A DNA stretch of 22,981 nucleotides from a bacterium (GTDB lineage: Bacteria > Babelota > Babeliae > Babelales > RVW-14): contig JAHFBQ010000006.1 of assembly GCA_023249935.1 (NCBI GenBank), forward strand, positions 11,888-34,868. Direction: 5' to 3'. Of this stretch, positions 7,337 to 14,598 are shown piece by piece. Each line of letters begins with the position of its first letter. Positions within the stretch are counted from its first letter, which is position 1. The position numbers were made by a program, and so were the translations under genes. The notes beneath the pieces were generated by a model, which worked only from the letters and a program-made list of their open reading frames with translations, did not search any database and was not told the origin of the DNA.

Positions 7337-8800
7337 TCATGTTGAAATTCCCCGCTCCCGAGCTTTTTGTACAATATTTGAGGTAGATTTACCTTCTACT
7401 AAGGGGATAATACAGACTCGCCCTCCGCGAGCAGTCACCGTATTGTACCCAACAATATTTTCTGCCACGTAATCGCCACCCTTCACCAAAACGTCGGGAA
7501 CCAAAAGATCAATAATCTCCGCCGGCGTATCTTGATCGAATGAAGTCACAAAATCAACTGATTGAAGCCCTGCAATAATTACCGCACGATCTGGCAACGA
7601 ATTGAGCGGTCGCTCTGGCCCCTTGTTAAGTCGCCGTACCGAAGCATCCGTATTTAAGGCAACAATCAACACATCTCCTTGCTTCTTCGCCTCGAACAAA
7701 CAACGCACATGTCCAGAGTGCAGTAAATCAAAACACCCATTGGTAAAAACAATTCGACGTCCTTGATTACGCAACAACTCAAGACGCTCTTTCAAGCGCT
7801 GCCAATCAAAAATAATCTTTTCTTCTGGATCTGCCGTATCATCAAGTAACTCTTCAAGACGCACCGCATAAGTCTTCATATGTGAGATGGCAACAGCGGC
7901 CGCTTTATTTGCCAACACAAGGGCTTGCGACATCGCAACTTCATGAACCAGCGCAAACGCCAAGTATGCAAAAACTGTATCGCCCGCACCAGAAAGATCA
8001 AATACTTCTTGTTTGAATGCAGGTGAAAAAATATCTTCAGTTTCACTGATAAAATGGATTCCTCGCTCTCCCAAGGTTACCACAAGACCACGCAAGCAAA
8101 GCTCCCGGCAAATTACACGGGCTTGTTCAACAAAGCTCAGCGTTTCAGGAATATCAAAACGTACAACCATTTGTTTAAATTCATGTGCATTCGGCTTGAG
8201 GTAATCAACACCCCGATATTTTGCAAAATTTGGTCCCTTGGGGTCAGCGATAACAAGTACACCACAACGCCGCGCAAGCTCCATTACTTTTTTGATCAAT
8301 GCCGGCGTAACAATTCCTTTGGCATAGTCAGAAAGCAACACAACACAGCCAGGCTTTATGCATTGCTCAAGCTGAACAGCAACAGCCTCAAATTCCTCAC
8401 TAGTCAATTCAGCGGAGTCTTCATTGTCAATGCGCAAGCAATGATGATTTTGTGCAATCACCCTGGTTTTTGTTGTCGTTTTTCTACTAGAAGAATACAC
8501 CACTGAGTGTGCATCCAAATCTGCATTACTTAATAAGTCGCTTAGAGATTTGCCATACAAATCTTGCGGATTAACAACACCGATAAGACTAACATCGAGA
8601 CCAAGAGCTCGACAGTTTACAGCAGTATTTGCAGCACAACCAAAGTACATCTCTCGACGCTGCTCACGGACGATAGGAACCGGAGCCTCTGGCGATATAC
8701 GAGATACACTCCCAAAGACATACTCATCAATCCCTATGTCCCCAACAACAACTACCGATTTACGCGTTGCAAGTCGCAGCTTTTGAATAAGTGATTTCAT
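7337..8800 (-). CDS. hldE: HldE, bifunctional heptose-7-phosphate kinase / heptose-1-phosphate adenylyltransferase
   Basis: HldE makes ADP-heptose for the LPS inner core: the N-terminal domain phosphorylates D-glycero-beta-D-manno-heptose 7-phosphate at C1 and the C-terminal domain adenylates the 1-phosphate. The 487-residue length equals the fused family (about 475). The ribokinase-fold domain (about residues 1-320) shows SPEAPVPIV, a GCAANTAVNCRALG stretch, RIDNED, LSDYAKG, KPNAHEF and the catalytic LSGAGDTVFAYLA. The nucleotidyltransferase domain (about 345-487) shows FTNGCFDLLHSGHV with the HxGH motif, LNTDASVRRLNKGPERPL and the GGDYVAENIVG segment. The ATG at 8800 has a weak TGGA upstream. 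It appears monocistronic; the upstream neighbour diverges. Confidence 0.95.
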   Translation of the reverse strand: MKSLIQKLRLATRKSVVVVGDIGIDEYVFGSVSRISPEAPVPIVREQRREMYFGCAANTAVNCRALGLDVSLIGVVNPQDLYGKSLSDLLSNADLDAHSVVYSSSRKTTTKTRVIAQNHHCLRIDNEDSAELTSEEFEAVAVQLEQCIKPGCVVLLSDYAKGIVTPALIKKVMELARRCGVLVIADPKGPNFAKYRGVDYLKPNAHEFKQMVVRFDIPETLSFVEQARVICRELCLRGLVVTLGERGIHFISETEDIFSPAFKQEVFDLSGAGDTVFAYLAFALVHEVAMSQALVLANKAAAVAISHMKTYAVRLEELLDDTADPEEKIIFDWQRLKERLELLRNQGRRIVFTNGCFDLLHSGHVRCLFEAKKQGDVLIVALNTDASVRRLNKGPERPLNSLPDRAVIIAGLQSVDFVTSFDQDTPAEIIDLLVPDVLVKGGDYVAENIVGYNTVTARGGRVCIIPLVEGKSTSNIVQKARERGIST

Positions 8801-8907
8801 GCGTTTCCAGAGTAATTAAGGGAAACTATTGAAGTTAGCATTAACACTCTCCTACGTTGTTAAGCAGAAATAGCTTACCCCTTTTTTGCCATAAAAAAAG
8901 GCCTGTC

Positions 8908-9000
8908 CTGAGTTCTCGACTACGCTCGAACCTAAAGGTCCTTCGATATGCTGTCGTCGAGAAGTTTACTCCTGAGCATAGTCGAAGGATCGAAGGGACC
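8908..9000. repeat. REP-like imperfect inverted repeat
   Basis: The stretch contains several related arms around a TCGA core. GTCCTTCGATATGCT (8938-8952) is the inverted counterpart of AGCATAGTCGAAGGAT (8976-8991), and CCTGAG plus CTCGACTACGCTC occur nearby. Elements of the type CCTGAG-n-GTCGAAGGA are dispersed REP-like repeats in many bacterial genomes. The right edge supplies the AAGGGA that serves as ribosome binding site of the gene at 9005. Confidence 0.55.
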
Positions 9001-9004
9001 TCAT

Positions 9005-9655
9005 ATGAAACTGCTGATCAAGTACAATTTCGCCGACATCAACAATGCGCTCGCCATCGCACATGATACAAAAGATGCCGCCGACATCATGGAAATAGGA
9101 CAGCTTTTACTCCTGCATTACGGCATAAAAGCAGTAGAAACATTCTGTAAAGAATTTCCAGATAAAAAAATTTACGTAGGAACCAAACTCTCTGAGCGGC
9201 CTGAAGAATCTATTGAACTGTTTGCAGGCGTTGGGGTCCATTACCTCTCGGTACTAGCAGGCGCCTACCACAGCATTATCAAAAAATCTTGCGAAGCCGC
9301 GTCAAAAAAAAATATCCAAATTGTACTCGATTTCATTAATGCAAGCTCGCTAGGCCAGTCGGCTATGGATGCTGAAACACTAGGCGCGTCCGCCATTCTC
9401 ATTCACCGCGAAAACACGCTCAATGAACAAGCTGACAATCTAGAAAATGATTGGCAACAGGTCCGCGACAACACAAAGTTGCCTATCTTTGTGCAAGGCA
9501 AAATAAATCCAGAAAACATTCAAACAATTCTGACACTCCGCCCCCAGGTGGTGATCATCGGCGATGCAATTACACGCAGCAAAAACCCTGCGCAAGAAGC
9601 GGCGACTATTAAAAAAATGCTCGATGAGGCAACACCGCCCGGACCTCGCTTATAA
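9005..9655 (+). CDS. HPS-like protein of the OMP decarboxylase suprafamily, probably catalytically altered (216 aa)
   Basis: The fold matches 3-hexulose-6-phosphate synthase (HPS/HxlA), a TIM-barrel enzyme of the orotidine-5'-phosphate decarboxylase suprafamily. Matching elements are DIMEIGQLLL, EFPDKKIYVGTKL, VLDFINASS, ILIHRENTLN, FVQGKINPENIQTI and VVIIGDAITRSKNP. The length (about 210) is normal. The key acids are changed: the first-strand Asp is Asn8, and the DxKxxD motif reads G59-T-K61-L-S-E64, so only the Lys and Glu30 remain. The phosphate-binding GG is QGK. The enzyme may therefore have lost or changed its reaction. The ATG at 9005 has AAGGGA upstream inside the REP-like element; a GTG/ATG extension to 8948 would translate that repeat and is rejected. 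Two broken relatives lie downstream. Family confidence is good; function is unknown. Confidence 0.8.
   Translation: MKLLIKYNFADINNALAIAHDTKDAADIMEIGQLLLLHYGIKAVETFCKEFPDKKIYVGTKLSERPEESIELFAGVGVHYLSVLAGAYHSIIKKSCEAASKKNIQIVLDFINASSLGQSAMDAETLGASAILIHRENTLNEQADNLENDWQQVRDNTKLPIFVQGKINPENIQTILTLRPQVVIIGDAITRSKNPAQEAATIKKMLDEATPPGPRL
9364..9639 (+). repeat. 276-bp direct repeat, copy 1 (pairs with 15677-15952)
   Basis: This part of the HPS-like gene recurs at a constant offset of 6313 bases with no difference that I can see. The flanks align but are diverged. Confidence 0.85.
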
Positions 9656-9680
9656 AACGGTTATGCTTGTTGCTCCATGC

Positions 9681-9820
9681 ATGAAACTGCAGGTCAAATT
9701 TAACTTCGTTGATCTTGAAGAAGCACTCGCTAATGCTCGTGAAACCACAGCATTCGCCGACATTCTTGAAATTTGCCAACGCTTTCTTCTTCGCTACGGC
9801 ATCAAATCGTTGGCACATCA
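9681..9820 (+). pseudogene. N-terminal fragment of a second HPS-like paralog
   Basis: The ATG at 9681 opens MKLQVKFNFVDLEEALANAR, followed by FADILEICQRFLLRYGIKSL, which aligns with residues 1-43 of the HPS-like protein at 9005. Homology then stops and the frame continues only as unrelated sequence to a stop at 9908. No ribosome binding site is visible. The matching C-terminal piece lies at 11183-11308, with an ATPase gene between them. The first-strand Asn is shared with the intact copy, so loss of the catalytic Asp predates the duplication. Confidence 0.75.
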
Positions 9821-9888
9821 AAGAATTTACACCCCTTTCAATAGTGTCTTTGCGCTAGAAATCAACGATCTAAAGACCTCTTTAGTTA

Positions 9889-9931
9889 ATTTTGTACAAT
9901 TTTTATAAAATTTATATAAACTGTACAAAAT
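9889..9931 (+). promoter_or_regulatory. Promoter with TTGTACA inverted-repeat boxes ahead of the AAA_14/DUF4143 gene
   Basis: TTGTAC (9892-9897), a 17-bp AT-rich spacer and TATAAA (9915-9920) form a good sigma-70 promoter. A 10-bp perfect inverted repeat, ATTTTGTACA (9889-9898) and TGTACAAAAT (9922-9931), covers the -35 and the start region, as an operator would. The coding start at 9974 is about 45 bases downstream. Confidence 0.55.
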
Positions 9932-9973
9932 AGGTTTTAACAACGATCTGATCGATTAATTTTATGGTGTACT

Positions 9974-11170
9974 ATGTTTAAACGCACACTCACCCCTTAC
10001 CTACAAAAAATAGCCCAACAAATGCCCATTGTTGCCATTCTTGGACCTCGTCAATCCGGCAAAACAACTATTGCCAAAATGACATGGGCAGATTACCACT
10101 ATGTCTCGCTTGAAGATTTGGACCACCGCGCCCATGCAACACAAGACCCTCGTGGCTTTCTACAGCAATTTCAAGATAAACCAGGCGTCATCATTGATGA
10201 GTTTCAAAACGTACCCACCCTCCCTTCATACCTACAAACACACGTTGACACACATCAAAAGAATGGTTTTTTCATCCTAACTGGATCACAGAATTTTTTA
10301 GTTAACCAAGCAATCTCACAATCCTTGGCAGGTAGAGTTGCCATCTTAAGCCTCTTTCCTTTATCGCTACCTGAACTCAAAATTAACGATATTGTTCCAT
10401 CGTCTCTTAAAGCTCTCTTTTTTACTGGCAGCTATCCACGCGTTTACCTTGAAAAACTTTCTCCAACCACGTGGTATAGAGATTACACATTAACCTATCT
10501 GGAACGTGACGTTCGCTCACTGGAAAAGGTTGTTGACCTCACGATATTCAAAAAATTTCTACAGCTGTGTGCTGGACGCGTTGGGCAACTTTTAAATATC
10601 TCTGCACTTGCAAATGACTGCGGCATTTCTCAAGCAACCGCCAAAGGTTGGCTATCCATTCTCGAAGCAAGTTATCTTATTTTTTTGCTTCAACCCCATT
10701 TTAATAATTTCAACAAACGGCTCGTTAAAACACCAAAGCTTTATTTTTACGATACAGGCCTTACATGCTCACTCCTTGGAATTGATTCAGCAGATCAACT
10801 CACGCGCCATTTTGCTTTTGGAGCACTCATGGAAAATTGGGTCATTGCTGATCTGCACAAACAACGATGTCACACACACCAAACACCGCATCTTTACTTC
10901 TGGCGCGATAATCACGGCGATGAAATTGATTGTATCATGCAAACAGCTCTCGATCTGACCCCCATAGAAATCAAATCAGGCCAAACGATAGCAACTGATT
11001 TTTTTAAAGGCCTTAATAAATGGAATACCTTGGCTGACAAAGATCCAGCCAACAGCTTTCTTGTGTACGGTGGCGATCAAAACCAAACCCGTTCAAGTGG
11101 TACTGTGCTTGGTTGGCAATCGCTTGATGAGATTTGGACGATGATCGATTCAAGGAATAAGCAAAGATAA
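9974..11170 (+). CDS. AAA_14/DUF4143 ATPase with nuclease-like C-terminus (398 aa)
   Basis: The N-terminal AAA_14 domain has Walker A GPRQSGKTT (24-32), Walker B GVIIDEFQ (71-78) and a LTGSQNF sensor-like motif (103-109). A DUF4143 region follows, with LERDVRSLEKV, a winged-helix-like stretch (ISALANDCGISQATAKGW) and LYFYDTGL. Near the C-terminus FWRDNHGDEIDCI followed by PIEIKSG resembles a PD-(D/E)xK core (about residues 309-335). This is a widespread multi-copy family whose cellular role is not established; catalysis by the C-terminal part is inference. The gene is complete, has its own promoter, and lies between the two pieces of an HPS-like relic, whose middle it replaces. A decayed homolog is at 20546-21313. 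The ribosome binding site is weak. Confidence 0.9.
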   Translation: MFKRTLTPYLQKIAQQMPIVAILGPRQSGKTTIAKMTWADYHYVSLEDLDHRAHATQDPRGFLQQFQDKPGVIIDEFQNVPTLPSYLQTHVDTHQKNGFFILTGSQNFLVNQAISQSLAGRVAILSLFPLSLPELKINDIVPSSLKALFFTGSYPRVYLEKLSPTTWYRDYTLTYLERDVRSLEKVVDLTIFKKFLQLCAGRVGQLLNISALANDCGISQATAKGWLSILEASYLIFLLQPHFNNFNKRLVKTPKLYFYDTGLTCSLLGIDSADQLTRHFAFGALMENWVIADLHKQRCHTHQTPHLYFWRDNHGDEIDCIMQTALDLTPIEIKSGQTIATDFFKGLNKWNTLADKDPANSFLVYGGDQNQTRSSGTVLGWQSLDEIWTMIDSRNKQR

Positions 11171-11182
11171 CTCTAGTAAATT

Positions 11183-11308
11183 ATGCCCATACATCCCCAA
11201 ATCATCGTTGTCGGCGATGCTATCACACGCAGCAAAAACCCCGCCGCTGAGGCTGAAAGCATCAAAACTATGCTTGAAGAATCTTCGTTACCGGGATCTC
11301 TGCAGTAA
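11183..11308 (+). pseudogene. C-terminal fragment of the second HPS-like paralog
   Basis: The ORF from 11183 encodes 41 residues: IIVVGDAITRSKNP, then AAEAESIKTMLEES and a short tail. These align with the last 40 or so residues of the HPS-like protein (VVIIGDAITRSKNP, then KKMLDEA). A stop codon lies one codon upstream of the ATG, so this is a relic rather than a gene. With 9681-9820 it brackets the ATPase gene; about 125 codons of the barrel are missing. Confidence 0.75.
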
Positions 11309-11340
11309 AATTTTTTAGTATGTTTAATCGCAAAACAACT

Positions 11341-14300
11341 TTACTCCTTTTTATTTTTCATCGCAATTGCTCGAGCGAGCTCTTCCCTCTTATAACGAAC
11401 TCTATCAACCTCATTTCTCATCGCCTTCTTAGCAGCGGCTGTTGCTGCCTTGAATGCCGGCTTATAATCTTTATCAACCAACACCTTAAAGAGCTCTAAC
11501 CCCGCAAAACGGATATCAACGCTAACAGCTACCACCGCCTTCTCAGCAGCTACTGTCGCAGCCTCAAATGCTGGCTTATAATCTTTATCAACCAACACCT
11601 TAAAGAGCTCTAACCCTCTATTATAATTAGCATCTCCCATCGCGCCAAACGCCTCTTTTACAGCTTTATCAAAAAAAGCTGCATTATCTTGATCATTGGA
11701 TACACGAGGCACGAGATACCACAAACAATTCAGAAGTAATCTTTGCTGCGTTGGCAGATTCTCAACTCTAATTATCGCTCCAGTAAACGTATCCAGTGGA
11801 AAGGACAAGCTAGCTGGATCGAATGTCCCATCAATCATTGAACTCAGAATTGTTGAATCTAGCTTTTTTTCAAGATTATCTACCTCAAAGATACACAAAA
11901 ACCCACCGTCACAGACTGAAAATTCCTTAATAAAACACTTTTTTGCTAATTTACTTAGACAAGCAAACGCAGCAATGTCATACCATCGATTCGGATGATG
12001 ACCAAACAACTCAAACTTTAAATCAACAGCCTTTGCTTTATTATTATAGCTAATAAAAAACTGACAACTGTGATTCCTTAGTGGCATATTATAATGTGCA
12101 ACGATACCAGCTTGGTGAATATTAATTCCTATTAATGAAACACTCGTTCTAAAAAAATTCAATTTAGTTACCGCATCTTTCATCATATCTTCTAGCTGAT
12201 GTACCAGCATGGGAAAATTCAAATCATTACCAATACAAACTCGATTTAATGCTCCACAAACAACGAGCAAGGATTGATGTATTACAGTAAACACATCTTC
12301 TAATGCTTGAGGACCAAGATCGTAGGCATTTGCGCCACTACCAATCGTAGCACCAGTTGCAGAATAACCTCGAGTCGCTTCAAGATCACTCGCATAAACT
12401 TCAGATTTTTCTGTTACCGCACGCATCAATAGAAGATAATGGTCCACACCAAAATCTCTGCTATAAGATATAGCTCCATCAGGTACCAAATTCACCCAGT
12501 TCTCAAGCAGTGCGTAATATTGCCGCAACATTATCTGAAATAACTGAGCATGCAGCTGCCCATCAATAGTTTTTTTATCAATCCCTGTTAACGATTTAAT
12601 ACTGGCATCAAAAACGTCTACAAATTTAGCCATCAAACCACAAGCCGCTGCTCCTGCTAGTTTTTTTGACTCATCAGTGGTTGCCGTCTTCACAATATCG
12701 ATAAATTTTGGAGCCATGAATCGAGCTGTCAGTTTTTCAAAATCTGCCCACGTAGACTCAAATTTTTTATGATCTGCAAAACGTCCAACATTAAACTGAG
12801 CAACCTTATTACTTAGATTCTTAATCAGATCAAATGATTGAGACGATGCTTGAATTTCTTGCGCTGATTGTTTTACAAACTCGATGCACCGCTTAACAGA
12901 TGGTTGCGTACCAAGAGCCTCAATCTTATGAACCATCGTTGAATGCAGCCACAGAGGAAGAATGTCAAATGATTGGAGTGTTGCAATAACGCTGCCAAGC
13001 GTTTGAATATGTTGTACATTACCTTCTATTAACGTATCAATCAATCGGTTCCATGCAGCTAAAGTATTCTCATCAAAAATAATACCTGCTACTTTTTTAA
13101 GCTGCATATGATAGTCTGCAGCCTCTTTAAGAGGTAATGACAATGCTTGACGGACTTTCTTATAAAAGTTCCATACAAGCGAGTACGCCCTGCCCTGCAA
13201 GGACTGCTTGATCGGCATGACTGGTGTCACTGCACGCTCCTGCTTAAGCGCTTTGCTCAAGTTTGCCAATGACAAATAGCGTAGTTCCTTCCCGCCAAAT
13301 TGCTGTTGATGAACAAGCGCGTCCAGGTAATTTACTGGTAATAACCGTTCAAGCGGTGGGGCTTTAAGCACACAAAGCGCAACAATCCGATCCCCCAATA
13401 CCTTTGCAGCTCTAATAATAAGCTTTGATTGTTCACTTAGATCTTGATCCACTTTTACAAACTTCATTTTCCTAAAAATTGATTCCGCTATAACGCCTGA
13501 TATTTGCAGCGCTCCTTGCATTGCCGTATCAATATTTTCACTACATACCTGTTGGAGAAGTCCAGAAAGATCTATTGCTCCTACAACTCGCTGCGGCATT
13601 ACAAAATTTTTTTCACCAAAAAACAATATTGGATCAACAGAAAGCGATCTTGGCAGAGGATACGCACACCAACCATCTTTAATTTCAGGTTTATACATAG
13701 GATCAAGTACTGCTACACAATGCTGCTGCGGCGAGAAAATTAATTTTTTCCCATCAACAAAAGTATTTTGTAAACCAGAAATATCTTCTACATACAAAAC
13801 CGGCTTACCTTCGCTACGAAATGTGGTCGCTTCATGCGACGTTGCTGGTGCATCGGTCCCACTAAAGATACATTTCACACGGCGATCACTTTTCAGATAG
13901 AGATCTAATGCAGTACCTATTCGCTCACTTATAATACAATCTTCTTTGTTAACTACCTCAACAATGCCCCCTCCAAATGCGCCAATTGTACGACCTTTGA
14001 ATAATGTTTCTTGAGGCAGAGCCTTCACATCAGCAAAATATCCAGGACGGCACAACTTACGTTCTTCTTTGTGCACAATCGGCCTTGCTTGCACAATCCA
14101 AATAACACCTTCTCGTACTACAAACTCAACATCCATCGGGTATTTGTAGTAATTCTCTAACGCATTAGCAAATTTTTTCAATGTGATTAAGATTTGTTCA
14201 TTCAATGCTGGTGCCGTTATCAAGTTTGCTGGGTTTTTGGTCATTACTAATTTACCAGCACTCGGCTTCAACCGTTCCCGCTTTGCACGAATCACCGGGT

Positions 14301-14571
14301 AAAAAACATGCTCATCATCAATTTTCTGCGCAACAAACGAATCAACTACTCCCAAGCTATTTACTACCAATTGAGTATGTCCAGGCGCTGCTTGTATCAA
14401 CGTGATTCCCGTAGTTTTTATACGGCCATCAACATCTTTCTCATCTTTATAGCTAATACCACCTTCTGCTTCTTCGGTAAACATTACCCCGCCTACAGGA
14501 ATCTCACCGCCCACATGCTCACCAATCATGCGCTGTACAAGCACAGGACAAAATACTGTTTTATCAAACAA
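11341..14571 (-). CDS. PEP-synthase-like protein, C-terminal part after an in-frame stop
   Basis: This ORF continues, in the same frame, the protein that begins at 15483; only a TAA at 14596-14598 separates them. It completes the ATP-grasp nucleotide-binding domain of PEP synthase / pyruvate phosphate dikinase (PVLVQRMIGEHVGGEIPVGG to GVIWIVQARPI). A swivelling phosphohistidine-like domain follows, with TSHEATTFRSEGKPVLYV; the His in TSHEA fits the phosphorylated His. The usual C-terminal PEP/pyruvate-binding barrel is not evident; about 800 unfamiliar, largely helical residues follow instead. The end carries two copies of a GLELFKVLVDKDYKPAF repeat. The first possible start, TTG at 14571, has no ribosome binding site and falls inside the conserved domain, so independent translation is unlikely. 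Either the gene is a recent pseudogene, or the stop is read through, or it is a sequence error. Confidence 0.75.
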   Translation of the reverse strand: MFDKTVFCPVLVQRMIGEHVGGEIPVGGVMFTEEAEGGISYKDEKDVDGRIKTTGITLIQAAPGHTQLVVNSLGVVDSFVAQKIDDEHVFYPVIRAKRERLKPSAGKLVMTKNPANLITAPALNEQILITLKKFANALENYYKYPMDVEFVVREGVIWIVQARPIVHKEERKLCRPGYFADVKALPQETLFKGRTIGAFGGGIVEVVNKEDCIISERIGTALDLYLKSDRRVKCIFSGTDAPATSHEATTFRSEGKPVLYVEDISGLQNTFVDGKKLIFSPQQHCVAVLDPMYKPEIKDGWCAYPLPRSLSVDPILFFGEKNFVMPQRVVGAIDLSGLLQQVCSENIDTAMQGALQISGVIAESIFRKMKFVKVDQDLSEQSKLIIRAAKVLGDRIVALCVLKAPPLERLLPVNYLDALVHQQQFGGKELRYLSLANLSKALKQERAVTPVMPIKQSLQGRAYSLVWNFYKKVRQALSLPLKEAADYHMQLKKVAGIIFDENTLAAWNRLIDTLIEGNVQHIQTLGSVIATLQSFDILPLWLHSTMVHKIEALGTQPSVKRCIEFVKQSAQEIQASSQSFDLIKNLSNKVAQFNVGRFADHKKFESTWADFEKLTARFMAPKFIDIVKTATTDESKKLAGAAACGLMAKFVDVFDASIKSLTGIDKKTIDGQLHAQLFQIMLRQYYALLENWVNLVPDGAISYSRDFGVDHYLLLMRAVTEKSEVYASDLEATRGYSATGATIGSGANAYDLGPQALEDVFTVIHQSLLVVCGALNRVCIGNDLNFPMLVHQLEDMMKDAVTKLNFFRTSVSLIGINIHQAGIVAHYNMPLRNHSCQFFISYNNKAKAVDLKFELFGHHPNRWYDIAAFACLSKLAKKCFIKEFSVCDGGFLCIFEVDNLEKKLDSTILSSMIDGTFDPASLSFPLDTFTGAIIRVENLPTQQRLLLNCLWYLVPRVSNDQDNAAFFDKAVKEAFGAMGDANYNRGLELFKVLVDKDYKPAFEAATVAAEKAVVAVSVDIRFAGLELFKVLVDKDYKPAFKAATAAAKKAMRNEVDRVRYKREELARAIAMKNKKE
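11456..11650 (-). repeat. Two tandem GLELF repeats at the C-terminus of the PEP-synthase-like protein
   Basis: A segment of over 40 bases, including ATCTTTATCAACCAACACCT and TTAAAGAGCTCTAACCC, occurs twice 114 bases apart (near 11460 and 11574) with nearly no change. It encodes GLELFKVLVDKDYKPAF, followed by an Ala-rich helix. The same type of repeat fills the end of the protein at 16201-19464. Confidence 0.8.
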
Positions 14572-14595
14572 GGTTTTGTCGCCAAGTCCTAATCG

Positions 14596-14598
14596 TTA
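14596..14598 (-). other. In-frame TAA splitting the PEP-synthase-like gene
   Basis: The codon context is CTC GAA TAA CGA TTA. Both flanks belong to the same conserved ATP-grasp domain in one frame. A single C-to-T change from CAA (Gln) would produce it. The other genes in the window also use TAA as a true stop, so codon reassignment is unlikely. Confidence 0.85.

Noticed and set aside
8054..8794. Plus-strand ORFs opposite hldE
   Set aside because: They are antisense to a well-conserved enzyme and show no family features or ribosome binding sites.
9821..9908. The tail of the N-terminal HPS relic as a real protein end
   Set aside because: After residue 43 or so the translation matches nothing in the family and runs into the ATPase promoter.
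14569..14571. TTG at 14571 as a true start of a separate gene
   Set aside because: There is no ribosome binding site, and it falls inside a conserved domain that continues in frame from the upstream ORF.
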